Notes: generated by a model from the letters alone, not told the origin. 64,000 nucleotides of DNA from DATBJJ01 sp963725325 (GCA_963725325.1 CAVRYF010000014.1:1-64000); one strand, 5' to 3'; counted from the first letter of the stretch, positions 8,451 through 17,208 are shown. Numbers and translations: made by a program.

Positions 8451-11210
8451 TCACGTCGATTTCAAGGCAATCAGTGGATCTACCCGCGCGGCTCTGCGTG
8501 CGGGGACATAAGAGGCGCCGACGACGACGGGAATCAAGACCACCGTGACCGCGAGGAACGTTCCCGAGTCCCATGGGCTGACGTGGTACAGAAATGCCGC
8601 GAGCTGCGGGGTGAACAGCGCGGAACCTAGCACGCCGAGGCAGCCGCCGATTCCAGCCACTACCAGCCCGTCGCGGATCGCAAGCCACCTCAAGTGACCG
8701 GCACGCGCACCGAGAGCTGCGCGGATGCTCAGCTCGCGTGTCCGCGCTCGGACGACCTGCGACGTGACGGCATACACGCCCATGGCCGCGAGCAGCAGGG
8801 CCAGCGCTGCGAATGCCACCACATGGCCGAGCAAGAAGCGGCGTTCGGCAATCGCATCGTCCAGCGCGTCGCGCAGCGTCGACACCTTCACGATCGGCAG
8901 TGCCGGATCGATCTCGCGGACCACAGCGCTCGTCGCACTCGAGATCGCGCGCGCGCTCAAGCGACTGCGCACGACGAGCATGAGCGGACTGGGCGTCGCG
9001 TACTGCATCCCAAATACAGGACGACCAATGAGTTGCGTCATCAGCCGCCGTTGATCGCCCGCCTGCGCGAATGGCTCGTAGTACTCCGACCGAATGGCAT
9101 CGTCTCGCGCGAAGCGCCGAATATTGCCGACCACGCCGATGATCGTTTTCCATGGATAGAGCGGTCCGAGCCGCATCCGGCGGCCAACTGGATTCACTCC
9201 AGACCAGTAGCGGTCGGCCATCGCCTGGTTGATGATGACCACCGGCGGCGATGTCGCGCTGTCGAATGGCGTGAATTCGCGTCCCATGAGTAGAGGAATG
9301 CGCATGGCGCGGAAGAACGCCGGATCGACTTCACAGGAAAGCGCAGGAAAATGCTCGACCACGGGGCTTGCCGCCATCCCTGGCGGGGGCGGCGGTGGAG
9401 GCGGCACGATCCACCCGAGCGGCATGGCTTCCGGCCGCCCCGAAACGCGAACGGATTCCTCGAACATCACCATCCGCATCTGCAGCGCACCGGCGGCGTA
9501 CGGAAGGCTGGATGTGGCACCAACCACCTCCACACCCGGCAATGCGCCAACCCGCTCAGTCATCTTGCCGACGAATTGAGCGACGTCGGCGTCGGAACGA
9601 TAGCGCGTCGGCGGCACGTCAAACCGAAGAGTCACCGCGTTCGCGCCGTCGTAACCGGGATTAAACGCTTGAATCCGCGCGATGCTCTTCACCAGCAGTC
9701 CAGCTCCGACGAGAAGCATCATCGTCAAGGCCAATTGGATCGATCCCGCGAGCCAGTTGGACGCAAACCAGCGAGGCTTCGACAATGCGAACTGCAGTGA
9801 GGACATGCCGTCCTTCAATGCCACGTCGAGATCGACCGTTGCAGTGGCGCGGCGTGCCGGTCCGATGCTGAACAGGACGCCCGTGCCAATCGTCAGGAGC
9901 GCCGCAAACCCGAACACGCGCCAGTCGAGAACTGGCGTAGAACTCAATACCCCTCCTGTCGCGTTGCCGGCCACGGCTCCGCGACCGAGCTGCGCTACCA
10001 GCACGCCGGCGGCACCGCCGGCGATCGACAGGACGAGCGCCTCCGTCACGAGTTGACGGACGATGCGTCCGCGACCCGCGCCGAGCGCCGTACGAACGGC
10101 CAGCTCCCGGTGGCGGTCGGCGGATCTGACGGTGAGGAGCGTCGCGAAATTCAGGCAGCAGACGGCGAGGATGACGAGCGACACGAGCATCAGCACTCGG
10201 ACCGTGGGCGCGAAGCCTCTGAACAGACGCTCGCGCACGCTCTCGACGATGGCAATCTGCTTCGGGCGGAATCGCTCTGTCGTAGCCGTCAGCCCCCACG
10301 CCGCAGTCGAGAGCTGGACGCCCGTCTTGAGCGACCCGAACACCTCGAGCGTGCGAGCGAATTCGTCGTAAGCCGATGGCCCGGCAAACCGCAGGGGCGC
10401 GAGCATGTCCGAGCCCGGAAAGAAATCGAAATCGGGAGGTAGTACCCCGATGACGCGCACGGGTGCTCCGTCTACTCTCAGAGTCCGACCAACGATGCTG
10501 TCCGACGACCCGAACCGGGCCTGCCAGAGGCGATGGCTGATGAGCAGCACGGACTCGCTGGTGTTGGCGAACTCGGCGTCGAGAAACACGCGACCGACCC
10601 TCGGACTGAGCGGACCGTCCAGACCGAGCAGCGTGAGCGCCTCTCGCGACACGCGATGACCCTTCTCCAGCGAAGCCTGTCCTCCTTCAACGAGGACGAA
10701 CCCGTGCGCCTCGGCGGCCATCAGATGATCGAGCGCGTTGTTGCGTTCGACGAGCCGTTGGAAAGCGGGAACGGAAAAATAGCGGCCAATATCGGTACTG
10801 ACAACTACGAGGCGATCCGCGTCCGGGTAGGGCCACTGCCGCAGTAGTGCAGCGTCGAGAAGGCTGAATGCCGCAGTGGAACCGCCGATCCCGACCGTGA
10901 TGGAAAGGCAGGCCGCCAGCGCCAATCCTGGCGATCGCGTGGCGAGGCGCACCCCGTGGCGCACATCTTGTACGAGGTCGTCCTCGAGGCGGCGTCGTTG
11001 CAGGGACAGCGCGTCCCAGCTCGATCCGAGGCTCTGGCGAATCAGGAGCCAACGCGTCTGATGCCGCTCCCGCCACTTTGCTGATTGCTCTTCTTGATAT
11101 TCGAGCTCCGCCTCCCACTCCCGCCGCCAATCCGCGCGCAGCCGCTTGGGAACGAAGCCACTCACGATGCGGATGATCCAGCGGTGCAGCGGCAGTCGGG
11201 GCTCGGGCAT
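8451..11210 (-). CDS. Duplicated MacB/FtsX-type permease (ADOP family)
   Basis: An inner-membrane permease of 919 aa with the ADOP architecture: an N-terminal cytoplasmic prefix (RLRADWRREWEAELEY), then two tandem units of a MacB-type periplasmic domain plus an FtsX domain. Unit 1 starts with a helix near 100-120 (LALAACLSITVGIGGSTAAF) and has its FtsX part around 340-470, with the conserved RHRELAVRTALGAGRGRIVRQ-like turn. Unit 2 starts near 490 and ends with RTRELSIRAALGARAGHLR and PARRAARVDPLIALKS. No ATPase gene is adjacent, as is typical for ADOP. An eight-proline run near residue 605 is unusual. The ATG at 11210 overlaps the padR stop by one base; a GTG one codon upstream is possible. 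Confidence 0.9.
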   Translation of the reverse strand: MPEPRLPLHRWIIRIVSGFVPKRLRADWRREWEAELEYQEEQSAKWRERHQTRWLLIRQSLGSSWDALSLQRRRLEDDLVQDVRHGVRLATRSPGLALAACLSITVGIGGSTAAFSLLDAALLRQWPYPDADRLVVVSTDIGRYFSVPAFQRLVERNNALDHLMAAEAHGFVLVEGGQASLEKGHRVSREALTLLGLDGPLSPRVGRVFLDAEFANTSESVLLISHRLWQARFGSSDSIVGRTLRVDGAPVRVIGVLPPDFDFFPGSDMLAPLRFAGPSAYDEFARTLEVFGSLKTGVQLSTAAWGLTATTERFRPKQIAIVESVRERLFRGFAPTVRVLMLVSLVILAVCCLNFATLLTVRSADRHRELAVRTALGAGRGRIVRQLVTEALVLSIAGGAAGVLVAQLGRGAVAGNATGGVLSSTPVLDWRVFGFAALLTIGTGVLFSIGPARRATATVDLDVALKDGMSSLQFALSKPRWFASNWLAGSIQLALTMMLLVGAGLLVKSIARIQAFNPGYDGANAVTLRFDVPPTRYRSDADVAQFVGKMTERVGALPGVEVVGATSSLPYAAGALQMRMVMFEESVRVSGRPEAMPLGWIVPPPPPPPPGMAASPVVEHFPALSCEVDPAFFRAMRIPLLMGREFTPFDSATSPPVVIINQAMADRYWSGVNPVGRRMRLGPLYPWKTIIGVVGNIRRFARDDAIRSEYYEPFAQAGDQRRLMTQLIGRPVFGMQYATPSPLMLVVRSRLSARAISSATSAVVREIDPALPIVKVSTLRDALDDAIAERRFLLGHVVAFAALALLLAAMGVYAVTSQVVRARTRELSIRAALGARAGHLRWLAIRDGLVVAGIGGCLGVLGSALFTPQLAAFLYHVSPWDSGTFLAVTVVLIPVVVGASYVPARRAARVDPLIALKST

Positions 11211-11545
11211 CACCGCGCGCCCTTCTTCAGGATCGCGCGCGCGGCTGGGGCGCTGGCGGTCCGGCCACTTCTCGCCAGCCCACGGTAGCGCTCCAGTGCC
11301 GCCGCCAGGGCCGTCTCACCTGCCTTGGTGATCTCGTAGTACCTGCGCGGCGGCCGCAGCTCTTCGCGGGCGACGCGATGTTCTTCCCATCGAGAACGGA
11401 GCCAGGCCGTTTCCTCCAATCGGCGAAGCGCCGGATAGACGGTGCCGCTCGGCAGTCCGGTGTTCGCCATGATGTCGAAGCCGTGTTCGTGGCCGTTCGC
11501 GACTGCCTGCAGGACGGCGGTTGCGGCGTGCGAGAGAGCCTTCAT
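11210..11545 (-). CDS. PadR-family transcriptional regulator
   Basis: A 111-aa winged-helix regulator. The PadR signature is clear: ALSHAATAVLQAVANGHEHG, then FDIMANTGLPSGTVYPALRR, LEETAWLRSRW, and PRRYYEITKAGE. The stop codon overlaps the start of the ADOP permease gene, so the two form one transcription unit. PadR-ADOP pairs are standard in Acidobacteriota; the regulator usually represses its own operon until a ligand or stress is sensed. The start used here is the ATG that opens the conserved domain; an upstream in-frame extension has no family similarity and would run through the promoter. Confidence 0.9.
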   Translation of the reverse strand: MKALSHAATAVLQAVANGHEHGFDIMANTGLPSGTVYPALRRLEETAWLRSRWEEHRVAREELRPPRRYYEITKAGETALAAALERYRGLARSGRTASAPAARAILKKGAR

Positions 11546-11552
11546 AAGCCGT

Positions 11553-11582
11553 ATTCTACATAGGTAGTCATTGACGTCGCAA
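11553..11582 (-). promoter_or_regulatory. padR promoter with overlapping palindromic operator
   Basis: On the minus strand TTGCGA and TAGAAT are separated by 18 bp, and the -10 box lies only 7 bp before the padR ATG, so the transcript would be leaderless or nearly so. The palindrome CTACctatGTAG (11556-11567) overlaps the -10 box. PadR proteins bind such dyads to repress themselves. The role is inferred. Confidence 0.5.
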
Positions 11583-11715
11583 GCATGTCTCTGTCCGTGC
11601 GCAAATTCACTCAACATCGCCGGTTTGAAGGGGCGTTCTCGTGTCAAGTTTTTCGCGAGGTCATCCGTTACGCGAAATATTTAGACAACAGATTGAGGGA
11701 CAATGACTTACAGGA

Positions 11716-11804
11716 TGGCGGAGAGGGTGGGATTCGAACCCACGTGCCCTTTCGGACAAGACGCTTTCGAGGCGCCCCCGTTACGACCACTTCGGTACCT
11801 CTCC
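11716..11804 (-). tRNA. tRNA-Ser (anticodon CGA)
   Basis: A complete class II tRNA of 89 nt with encoded CCA. The acceptor stem pairs GGAGAGG with CCTCTCC. The anticodon stem encloses the loop CTCGAAA, giving anticodon CGA, which reads the serine codon UCG. A long variable arm typical of tRNA-Ser precedes the T-arm GTGGG-TTCGAAT-CCCAC. Its 3' 21 bp recur at 4871 and 8233, so the gene has probably served as an integration site. Confidence 0.96.
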
Positions 11805-11920
11805 GACGGATGTGCGGACGACCTGCTAGAGACCGCGCAGGCCGCTTGAGACAATTCTCTATTCTACCCTGAACGGGTCTCCCCAAGTGATTCGGGGTCC
11901 GGCTGAAGCCGGACACTACG

Positions 11921-12010
11921 ACGGTCTACACTGACGGTGACTGCCGACTGGAACTGCCGACTGAGACCGACGACTGTGACTCACGACTGACGACTGAAGA
12001 CTAACGACTG
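11921..12010. repeat. Word-repeat element D1 (CGACTG family)
   Basis: About 90 bp of iterated CGACTG/ACGACT words ending exactly at the tadA stop codon. The outer ends ACGGTGAC and GTCACCGT are complementary, so the segment can close as a hairpin. It uses the same vocabulary as the larger element at 35575-35798. Confidence 0.6.
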
Positions 12011-12466
12011 TCACCGTCTCCGCTCTTCAAAGAACTCCCGCATCACCATCCGACACTCCTCCTCCAACACCCCGCCCGTTACCTGCAGCCGATGGTTGAG
12101 CCCGGGTGTCTCGTGCGCGCGGCAGGCGGACATCAGCGCACCGGCCTTCGGTTCCGGCGCGCCAAAGACGACCTGCGCGATGCGCGCGTGAATCATGGCG
12201 CCGACACACATCAGGCACGGCTCGACAGTCACGTAGAGACGCGAACCCGTCAGCCGATAGTTCCCGAGCGTACGCGCCGCGGCACGCAGCGCCACGACCT
12301 CCGCATGCGCGGTCGGATCCACGGCCGAGATCGGCTGGTTGAATCCCGCGCCGATCACGCGGTCCTCGAAGACGACGACGGCACCGACGGGAACTTCGCC
12401 CGCGTCTCGGGCACGTTCCGCTTCGGCAAGGGCGAGCCGCATCGCCACCTCGTTCGATAGTTCCAT
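12011..12466 (-). CDS. tadA: tRNA-specific adenosine deaminase TadA
   Basis: A 151-aa zinc deaminase that converts A34 to inosine in tRNA-Arg(ACG). The zinc and catalytic motifs are present: HAEV (about residues 54-57) and PCLMCVGA (about 84-91). The start MELSNEVAMRLALAEAERA fits the family; an upstream frame would run into the repeat element E and is rejected. Its expected substrate, tRNA-Arg with anticodon ACG, is encoded at 31176-31252. The gene lies downstream of the AI-2E permease gene on the same strand, separated by a word-repeat hairpin. Confidence 0.95.
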   Translation of the reverse strand: MELSNEVAMRLALAEAERARDAGEVPVGAVVVFEDRVIGAGFNQPISAVDPTAHAEVVALRAAARTLGNYRLTGSRLYVTVEPCLMCVGAMIHARIAQVVFGAPEPKAGALMSACRAHETPGLNHRLQVTGGVLEEECRMVMREFFEERRR

Positions 12467-12468
12467 GT

Positions 12469-12591
12469 AATTCTGAATGCTGAGTGCTGAATACGGAAGT
12501 GAATGCCGAAGGATGTTCAGAATCGACAACTTCGACGTTACGTTCGAAGGTCACAATTCTGAATTCATTTCAGCATTCAGCACTCAGCATT
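12469..12591. repeat. Word-repeat hairpin E (GCTGAGT family)
   Basis: A perfect 17-bp inverted repeat, AATGCTGAGTGCTGAAT at 12476-12492 and its complement at 12575-12591, encloses about 80 bp that contain further inverted words. The element begins 5 nt beyond the AI-2E permease stop codon and ends 2 nt before the tadA start. It lacks a T-run, so it does not look like a simple intrinsic terminator. Confidence 0.7.
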
Positions 12592-12596
12592 GTCAT

Positions 12597-13664
12597 CTAT
12601 TCCGTTATGCGCGGCGTCGGTTCCGACACGAGAACGGGCGGGTCCGGCCGGGTGAACGCGGTCAGGAGGCTGCCGGCCGTGACGAGAATGATCGGCCCGA
12701 GCACGAGCCCGATGAAGCCGAACGCCGATACGCCGCCGAGCAGCCCGAGAAACACGACCAGGCCGCTGGCCGATGTTCGGCCGCTCAGGATGAGCGGGCG
12801 CAGGACGTTGTCGACCATGCCGACGCCGAACGCCGCGACGATCGCCAGGATCACCGCGCGCACGATGTCACCCGACAGAAACAGCCAGAGCGTGCCAGGC
12901 ACGAAAACCAGCGCCGATCCGACAACGGGAACGAGCGAGCAGAAGGCCGTCGCCACACCCCACATGACCGGCCCGTTGAAACCGAGCAGCCAGAACGCCA
13001 CGCCGGCGATGAGGCCCTGCGCCGCCGCCACCATCAGCCCCGCACCGACGCTGGCAATGACGAGGTCCCGAGTCTCGGCCATCAGGCGCTCGCGTTCCCG
13101 TTCGGGGAGCGGCAGCAGATCGCGGATCTGCCGTCCGAGCGTCCGGCCGTCGCGCAGCATGAAGAAGAGCGCGAACAGCATCACGAAGAGGCTCCCGAGC
13201 GTGGCGAAGACGTCAGCGACCACGCCGCCCGCAGCAGGCGCGAGAAACCCCAGCATGCGCTGGACGCCTTCGCGCAGGAGCGCCGTCGGATCCTCGGGCA
13301 GCGAGAGCGGGACGCGGTTGCGCACCATCAGCCAGAGCCGCTCGATCTGTTCCGGCGCCGAGAGCGATGCCTGCTGCACATAGCTGATGACCTGCGGTAC
13401 CTCGCGCGCGAGGACGGAGACCAGCAGTACCGCCGGGGCAACAATCAGCACCGCGGCGAGCAGCGTCGTGACGAGCGCCGAGCGGTTCGAACCGATCCGG
13501 GCACCGAGCTCGAGGTGCACGCCGTGGAACATCATGGCGAATACGGCGGCCCACGCGAGCGGCGCCAGAAACGGGCTGAGCACCTGGTAGGTCAGATAGC
13601 CCGTGACCAGCACCAGGACGTAGAAGAGGAGCGCGGAGAAACGGTCTTTGGCGGTATCAGACAT
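12597..13664 (-). CDS. AI-2E family transporter (membrane permease)
   Basis: A 355-aa polytopic membrane protein of the PF01594 family. Hydrophobic segments occur near residues 10-55, 65-85, 150-175, 205-225, and in a block from 230 to 330. The typical ending VFLGLLGGVSAFGFIGLVLGPI is present. Members have been proposed to export autoinducer-2 or other small solutes, but some act as Na+/H+ antiporters, so the substrate cannot be stated. The ATG chosen gives MSDTAKDRFSALLFYVLV; a longer frame adds an unconserved leader. It could be cotranscribed with tadA. Confidence 0.88.
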   Translation of the reverse strand: MSDTAKDRFSALLFYVLVLVTGYLTYQVLSPFLAPLAWAAVFAMMFHGVHLELGARIGSNRSALVTTLLAAVLIVAPAVLLVSVLAREVPQVISYVQQASLSAPEQIERLWLMVRNRVPLSLPEDPTALLREGVQRMLGFLAPAAGGVVADVFATLGSLFVMLFALFFMLRDGRTLGRQIRDLLPLPERERERLMAETRDLVIASVGAGLMVAAAQGLIAGVAFWLLGFNGPVMWGVATAFCSLVPVVGSALVFVPGTLWLFLSGDIVRAVILAIVAAFGVGMVDNVLRPLILSGRTSASGLVVFLGLLGGVSAFGFIGLVLGPIILVTAGSLLTAFTRPDPPVLVSEPTPRITE

Positions 13665-13756
13665 GGCGGTCGGCGCGACAGGGGCATTGTACGACGGAGA
13701 GAATTTTGCCGGTGACAACATCTCCGGCGTGATCAATCCTCAGGGAGCGCCTCTTC

Positions 13757-15208
13757 ATGACGACCATTGAACCCCATCGACGCCTGGTTGAGCTGTCGCC
13801 GGACGGCATCCTCATCAGCCGGGATGGCCGCCTCGTATTCGCCAACCCGGCGGCCGCACGGCTGTGCGCCGTCCCGGAGCCCGAACAGTTGCTCGGCCGA
13901 TCGCTGTCCGACCTCTTCGCCGCCGACACGCACTCCGGTGACCACCGGTCACGCCGGGAACGCATCAATCGGGTGCTCTCCGGCCGGCCCGTGACGCCGT
14001 TCGAGGAGCAAATCGTCGGCGCCGACGGCGGCCTGACCGACGTCGAGGCTGCGCTCACACGACTCGACGAACTCGGCGAATCTCCCGCCGTCGTCTGGAC
14101 CCTGCGCGAAATCTCGGAACGCAAGCGCGCCGATGCCACGCTTCGCGAGAGCGAAGAGCGGCTGACGCTCGCCTTCGCCGGTGCGCAGGAAGGCGTGTGG
14201 GACTGGAACCTCGTCACGGGCGATGTCGTGTACTCGCCGCGATGGAAGCAGATGCTCGGCTACGCCGATGACGAGATCGAACCGCACGTGAGCGCGTGGG
14301 AACGGCTGCTGCACCCCGAAGACCTGCCACGGGCGCAGGAAGTCAACGCCAGCGTCGCCCGCGGCGCGCGCGCGTACGAGGGAGAGTTCCGGCTCCGCCA
14401 CAAGGACGGCCACTACGTCCAGGTCCTGTCGCGCGGCTACCCCGTGCGGCGCGAGCCCGGCGGTCCGGTCGTCCGCATCGTCGGCACGCACTTCGACCTG
14501 ACGGAACGCCGGCAGGCGGAAGCCGAGCGCGCCCGCACGGAGCTCCTCTCGCGCCTCGTCTTCGCGCAGGAAGATGAGCGACGGCGGATCGCGCGCGAGA
14601 TGCACGATCAGTTCGGCGAGCAGCTCACGGCGCTCGGCCGCGGCATCGGCACGCTCAAGGAGGCAACCGCTGGCTCGCCGGCGCTCGCGGGCCTCGTCGA
14701 ATCGCTCGAGAAGGTCGCCCGGCAGATCGATCGCGACGTCGACCAGCTCGTCTGGGAACTTCGCCCGACCGCGCTCGACGACCTGGGCCTGCGCGCGGCA
14801 CTCGCCAACTACATCCAGGACTGGTCGAGACGCGTCAGCATTCCGGCCGAGCTGCATACCTCGGGACTACTCGACGATCGCCTCGCATCCGAGGCCGAGA
14901 CGACGCTCTATCGCATCGCGCAGGAGGCACTGACCAACGTCGCGAAGCACGCCCACGCCCAGCGCGTCGACGTCATCCTCGAGCGACAGGCCGACTCGGT
15001 CCTCCTCATCGTCGAGGATGACGGTGTGGGCTTCGATGCGGGTGAAGAAGGGGCGCCTGGACAGGGATTCGGGTTGCTGGGGATGCAGGAGCGGGCGGCT
15101 CTCGTCGGCGCGACGGTCGAGATCGAATCGACGGCGGGCAAGGGCACCACGGTGTTTCTCCGCATGGCGATCGCCCCGGAGACCAGGAACACCAACGACA
15201 ATGGCTGA
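13757..15208 (+). CDS. PAS-domain sensor histidine kinase (NarL/DesK type)
   Basis: A soluble 483-aa sensor kinase. Residues about 8-125 form one PAS domain (LSPDGILISRDGRLVFANPA) and about 133-255 a second PAS/PAC unit (WDWNLVTGDVVYSPRWKQML, EFRLRHKDGHYVQV). A HisKA_3 dimerisation domain follows with the phospho-acceptor His283 in EDERRRIAREMHDQFGE, and a HATPase domain with ALTNVAKHAHA and EDDGVGFD. No transmembrane helix is evident, so the signal is probably cytoplasmic. The end overlaps the response-regulator start by 8 bp, forming a coupled two-component pair. The signal is not identifiable from sequence. Confidence 0.93.
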   Translation: MTTIEPHRRLVELSPDGILISRDGRLVFANPAAARLCAVPEPEQLLGRSLSDLFAADTHSGDHRSRRERINRVLSGRPVTPFEEQIVGADGGLTDVEAALTRLDELGESPAVVWTLREISERKRADATLRESEERLTLAFAGAQEGVWDWNLVTGDVVYSPRWKQMLGYADDEIEPHVSAWERLLHPEDLPRAQEVNASVARGARAYEGEFRLRHKDGHYVQVLSRGYPVRREPGGPVVRIVGTHFDLTERRQAEAERARTELLSRLVFAQEDERRRIAREMHDQFGEQLTALGRGIGTLKEATAGSPALAGLVESLEKVARQIDRDVDQLVWELRPTALDDLGLRAALANYIQDWSRRVSIPAELHTSGLLDDRLASEAETTLYRIAQEALTNVAKHAHAQRVDVILERQADSVLLIVEDDGVGFDAGEEGAPGQGFGLLGMQERAALVGATVEIESTAGKGTTVFLRMAIAPETRNTNDNG

Positions 15209-15866
15209 CGAGACAACGCCGTTCCGCGTGCTTCTCGCCGACGACCACGTCACCGTCCGCCACGGACTGAGGCTGCTCATCGACGGCCAGCCGGATATGA
15301 AGGTCATCGCCGAAGCCAGCGACGGTGCGACCGCGATCCAGCGCGCGCTCGACCTGAAGCCAGACGTCGTCGTGATGGATATCTCGATGCCCGGCATGAA
15401 CGGACTCGTCGCGACGCGAACCCTCAAGCAGGCCCGACCGCACATGGCCGTCATCACGCTGACGCGGCATGGCGACGACGCCTACCTGCAGGAGCTGTTG
15501 CGGGCGGGCGTGTCGGGCTACGTGCTGAAGCAGAGCGCGCCGGGCGAGCTCCTGCAGGCGATCCGTGTGGCCGCGGCCGGAGGCCAGTATCTGGACTCGA
15601 CGCTGACGGCACGGGTGACCGCCGGGTTCCTCGGTCGAGAGGGCAAGCGGGTCGGCAAGACGGCCGCGCAGATCAGCGACCGGGAATCGGAAGTCCTGCG
15701 CCTCATCGCCTCGGGGTACAGCAACAAGGAGATAGCGGCGCGGCTGGATCTGAGCGTGAAGACCGTCGAGGCCCACAAGGCGAACGCGATGCGAAAACTC
15801 GGGCTGACGGGCCGAATCGACATCGTCAAATACGCCATCTTGCAGGGGTGGCTCGACAATACCTAG
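15201..15866 (+). CDS. NarL/LuxR-type response regulator
   Basis: A 221-aa two-domain regulator. The receiver domain has the acidic pair D14-D15, phospho-acceptor D60 in VVVMDISMPGMNG, and a conserved lysine in GYVLKQ. The C-terminal LuxR-type helix-turn-helix (about residues 155-210) contains ISDRESEVLRLIASGYSNKE and LSVKTVEAHKANAMRKL. The start is the ATG inside the last codons of the kinase gene, which fits the family N-terminus. It is the partner of the upstream PAS kinase. A word-repeat hairpin starts directly at the stop codon. Confidence 0.94.
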   Translation: MADETTPFRVLLADDHVTVRHGLRLLIDGQPDMKVIAEASDGATAIQRALDLKPDVVVMDISMPGMNGLVATRTLKQARPHMAVITLTRHGDDAYLQELLRAGVSGYVLKQSAPGELLQAIRVAAAGGQYLDSTLTARVTAGFLGREGKRVGKTAAQISDRESEVLRLIASGYSNKEIAARLDLSVKTVEAHKANAMRKLGLTGRIDIVKYAILQGWLDNT

Positions 15867-15938
15867 GCTCAGGGCTCAGGCAAGATCTTCGAGCTGACTC
15901 AAAGGTCTTGCCTGGGCCTGAGCCTTGAGCCCTGAGCC
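15866..15938. repeat. Word-repeat hairpin A1 (GGCTCAG family)
   Basis: The left arm GGCTCAGGGCTCAGGCAAGA and a right arm with GGTCTTGCC followed by CCTGAGCC and TTGAGCCCTGAGCC can form a long stem around a loop of about a dozen bases. It begins on the last base of the response-regulator stop codon. Related arms occur at 24098-24197 and 52056-52170. Confidence 0.7.
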
Positions 15939-16064
15939 GATTAGGGATCTTCCCTACTCGAATCCGGTTACTTCCTGATAGGCCTGGCGCCCGCACGCGT
16001 CGTAGAGTCGCGCCGTGCGCTGGCCTGTTGCGCCTGAGGGCTGGCGCCAGAGGAGGAGGGTCCC

Positions 16065-16532
16065 ATGGAGAACTCGTCGCAGGTTTCCGGCGAAACCCCG
16101 CATGCTGGAGGGCCGCTCACGCGCGGTGCTTCGCTGCCCGACCACTGGCGACTGGCTCGAGCCGCGCACGTGGATCTGCTGCTGATGGGGATGCCGAGGG
16201 TCAATCTCCTCCTCATCGCGCCCGACGGCGTCGTACGGTTCGTCCTCGAATCGCTGCTGCTCGATCTGCAGGAACCCATCGTGCGGTGGCGCCCGGGGGA
16301 ACGGCTCGCCCTGCCGTCGACCGAGGACACGGGCACGCTCGTGCTGCACGACGCGAGCGCCCTCTCGGCAGACGATCAGCTGCGCCTCCTCGACTGGCTC
16401 GAGCGCGCGGAGGGCCGAACGCAGGTCGTGAGCACCTCGTCGACTCCCCTGCTCCCGCGCGTCCACGCGGGCAGCTTCATCGACACCCTGTACTACCGGC
16501 TGAACACAGTCTGCGTCGACGTGACGTCCTGA
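16065..16532 (+). CDS. Degenerate sigma-54-interaction-like protein
   Basis: A 155-aa protein preceded by a strong GGAGGAGGG ribosome-binding site. The second half resembles the C-terminal part of the AAA+ core of sigma-54 activators: GTLVLHDASALSADDQLRLL matches the Walker B region (normally G-T-L-F-L-D-E), and FIDTLYYRLNTVCVDV matches the conserved F-x-x-D-L-Y-Y-R-L-N motif. Walker A is missing and the Walker B acidic pair is replaced by His-Asp, so ATPase activity is unlikely. It may be an inactive or regulatory derivative that binds a partner. The N-terminal 60 residues are not recognised. It follows the two-component pair but is separated from it by about 200 bp. Confidence 0.65.
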   Translation: MENSSQVSGETPHAGGPLTRGASLPDHWRLARAAHVDLLLMGMPRVNLLLIAPDGVVRFVLESLLLDLQEPIVRWRPGERLALPSTEDTGTLVLHDASALSADDQLRLLDWLERAEGRTQVVSTSSTPLLPRVHAGSFIDTLYYRLNTVCVDVTS

Positions 16533-16578
16533 ACGCTGACCATCGGAGTGGTCGGCGCCGGAGAGCGGGTTCCGCCGC

Positions 16579-17208
16579 TCAGAAGAATCGAAACATCCTG
16601 GGCCACCAGGCCAGCGCCCGCATGTGGGTGAGCGCTTCTCCCACTATTGGCAACCAGATCCATCGAGATGCCCTCGCGCACTCGAGCCACAGCGTGTGAA
16701 CATTCACACTGATGTGCGCCGGCGTGTGAAAGGCGCGGGAGGTCGGCCAGAAGCGAGGCACGCGACGGACATACGCGTCGTACTCCTGATTGTGTCTGGA
16801 CCGAAGCACGGCTTCCTCGACGGCCACGGTCGCCCGCGTGTAGAGCGTCAGCACTAGAAGCAACGCCGCCAAGAAGAGCGGACTCTCGAGAAACAGACCG
16901 GCACTGACGCCAAGCAGCAGGGACCCGGCATAGAGGGGATTACGACAGATGGAATACGGACCATCTGTCACGAGCTCTCTTTCCTTTCGCCCGCCCACGT
17001 ACAAGGTCGCCCAGAATCGAAGCCCTGCTCCCGCGAGGAAAGTGGCCCAGGCAACCGTCTGCACCGTCAGGTGCGCCCACGAGTTCTCACCAAGAAGCGG
17101 CGTCGAAAAGACCGAAACAACGGCAGCCGGAATCAGGATGACGGATCCCATCCCACCCCGCCACCTGAACCGGCGGCGGTGAATCGATTGCGCTGCCTGA
17201 GGATTCAT
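16579..17208 (-). CDS. Isoprenylcysteine carboxylmethyltransferase-family membrane protein
   Basis: A 209-aa polytopic protein of the ICMT/PEMT methyltransferase family. Transmembrane segments lie near residues 20-35, 45-65 and 95-130. The family signature is GPYSICRNPLYAGSLLLG followed by EEAVLRSRHNQEYDAYVRRVPRFWP, where the Arg, Asn-Pro-x-Tyr and Glu residues line the SAM site. Bacterial members methylate unknown, probably lipid-like or small hydrophobic substrates; prenylated proteins are not expected. The start at MNPQAAQS is chosen because it opens the recognisable protein. Confidence 0.82.
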   Translation of the reverse strand: MNPQAAQSIHRRRFRWRGGMGSVILIPAAVVSVFSTPLLGENSWAHLTVQTVAWATFLAGAGLRFWATLYVGGRKERELVTDGPYSICRNPLYAGSLLLGVSAGLFLESPLFLAALLLVLTLYTRATVAVEEAVLRSRHNQEYDAYVRRVPRFWPTSRAFHTPAHISVNVHTLWLECARASRWIWLPIVGEALTHMRALAWWPRMFRFF

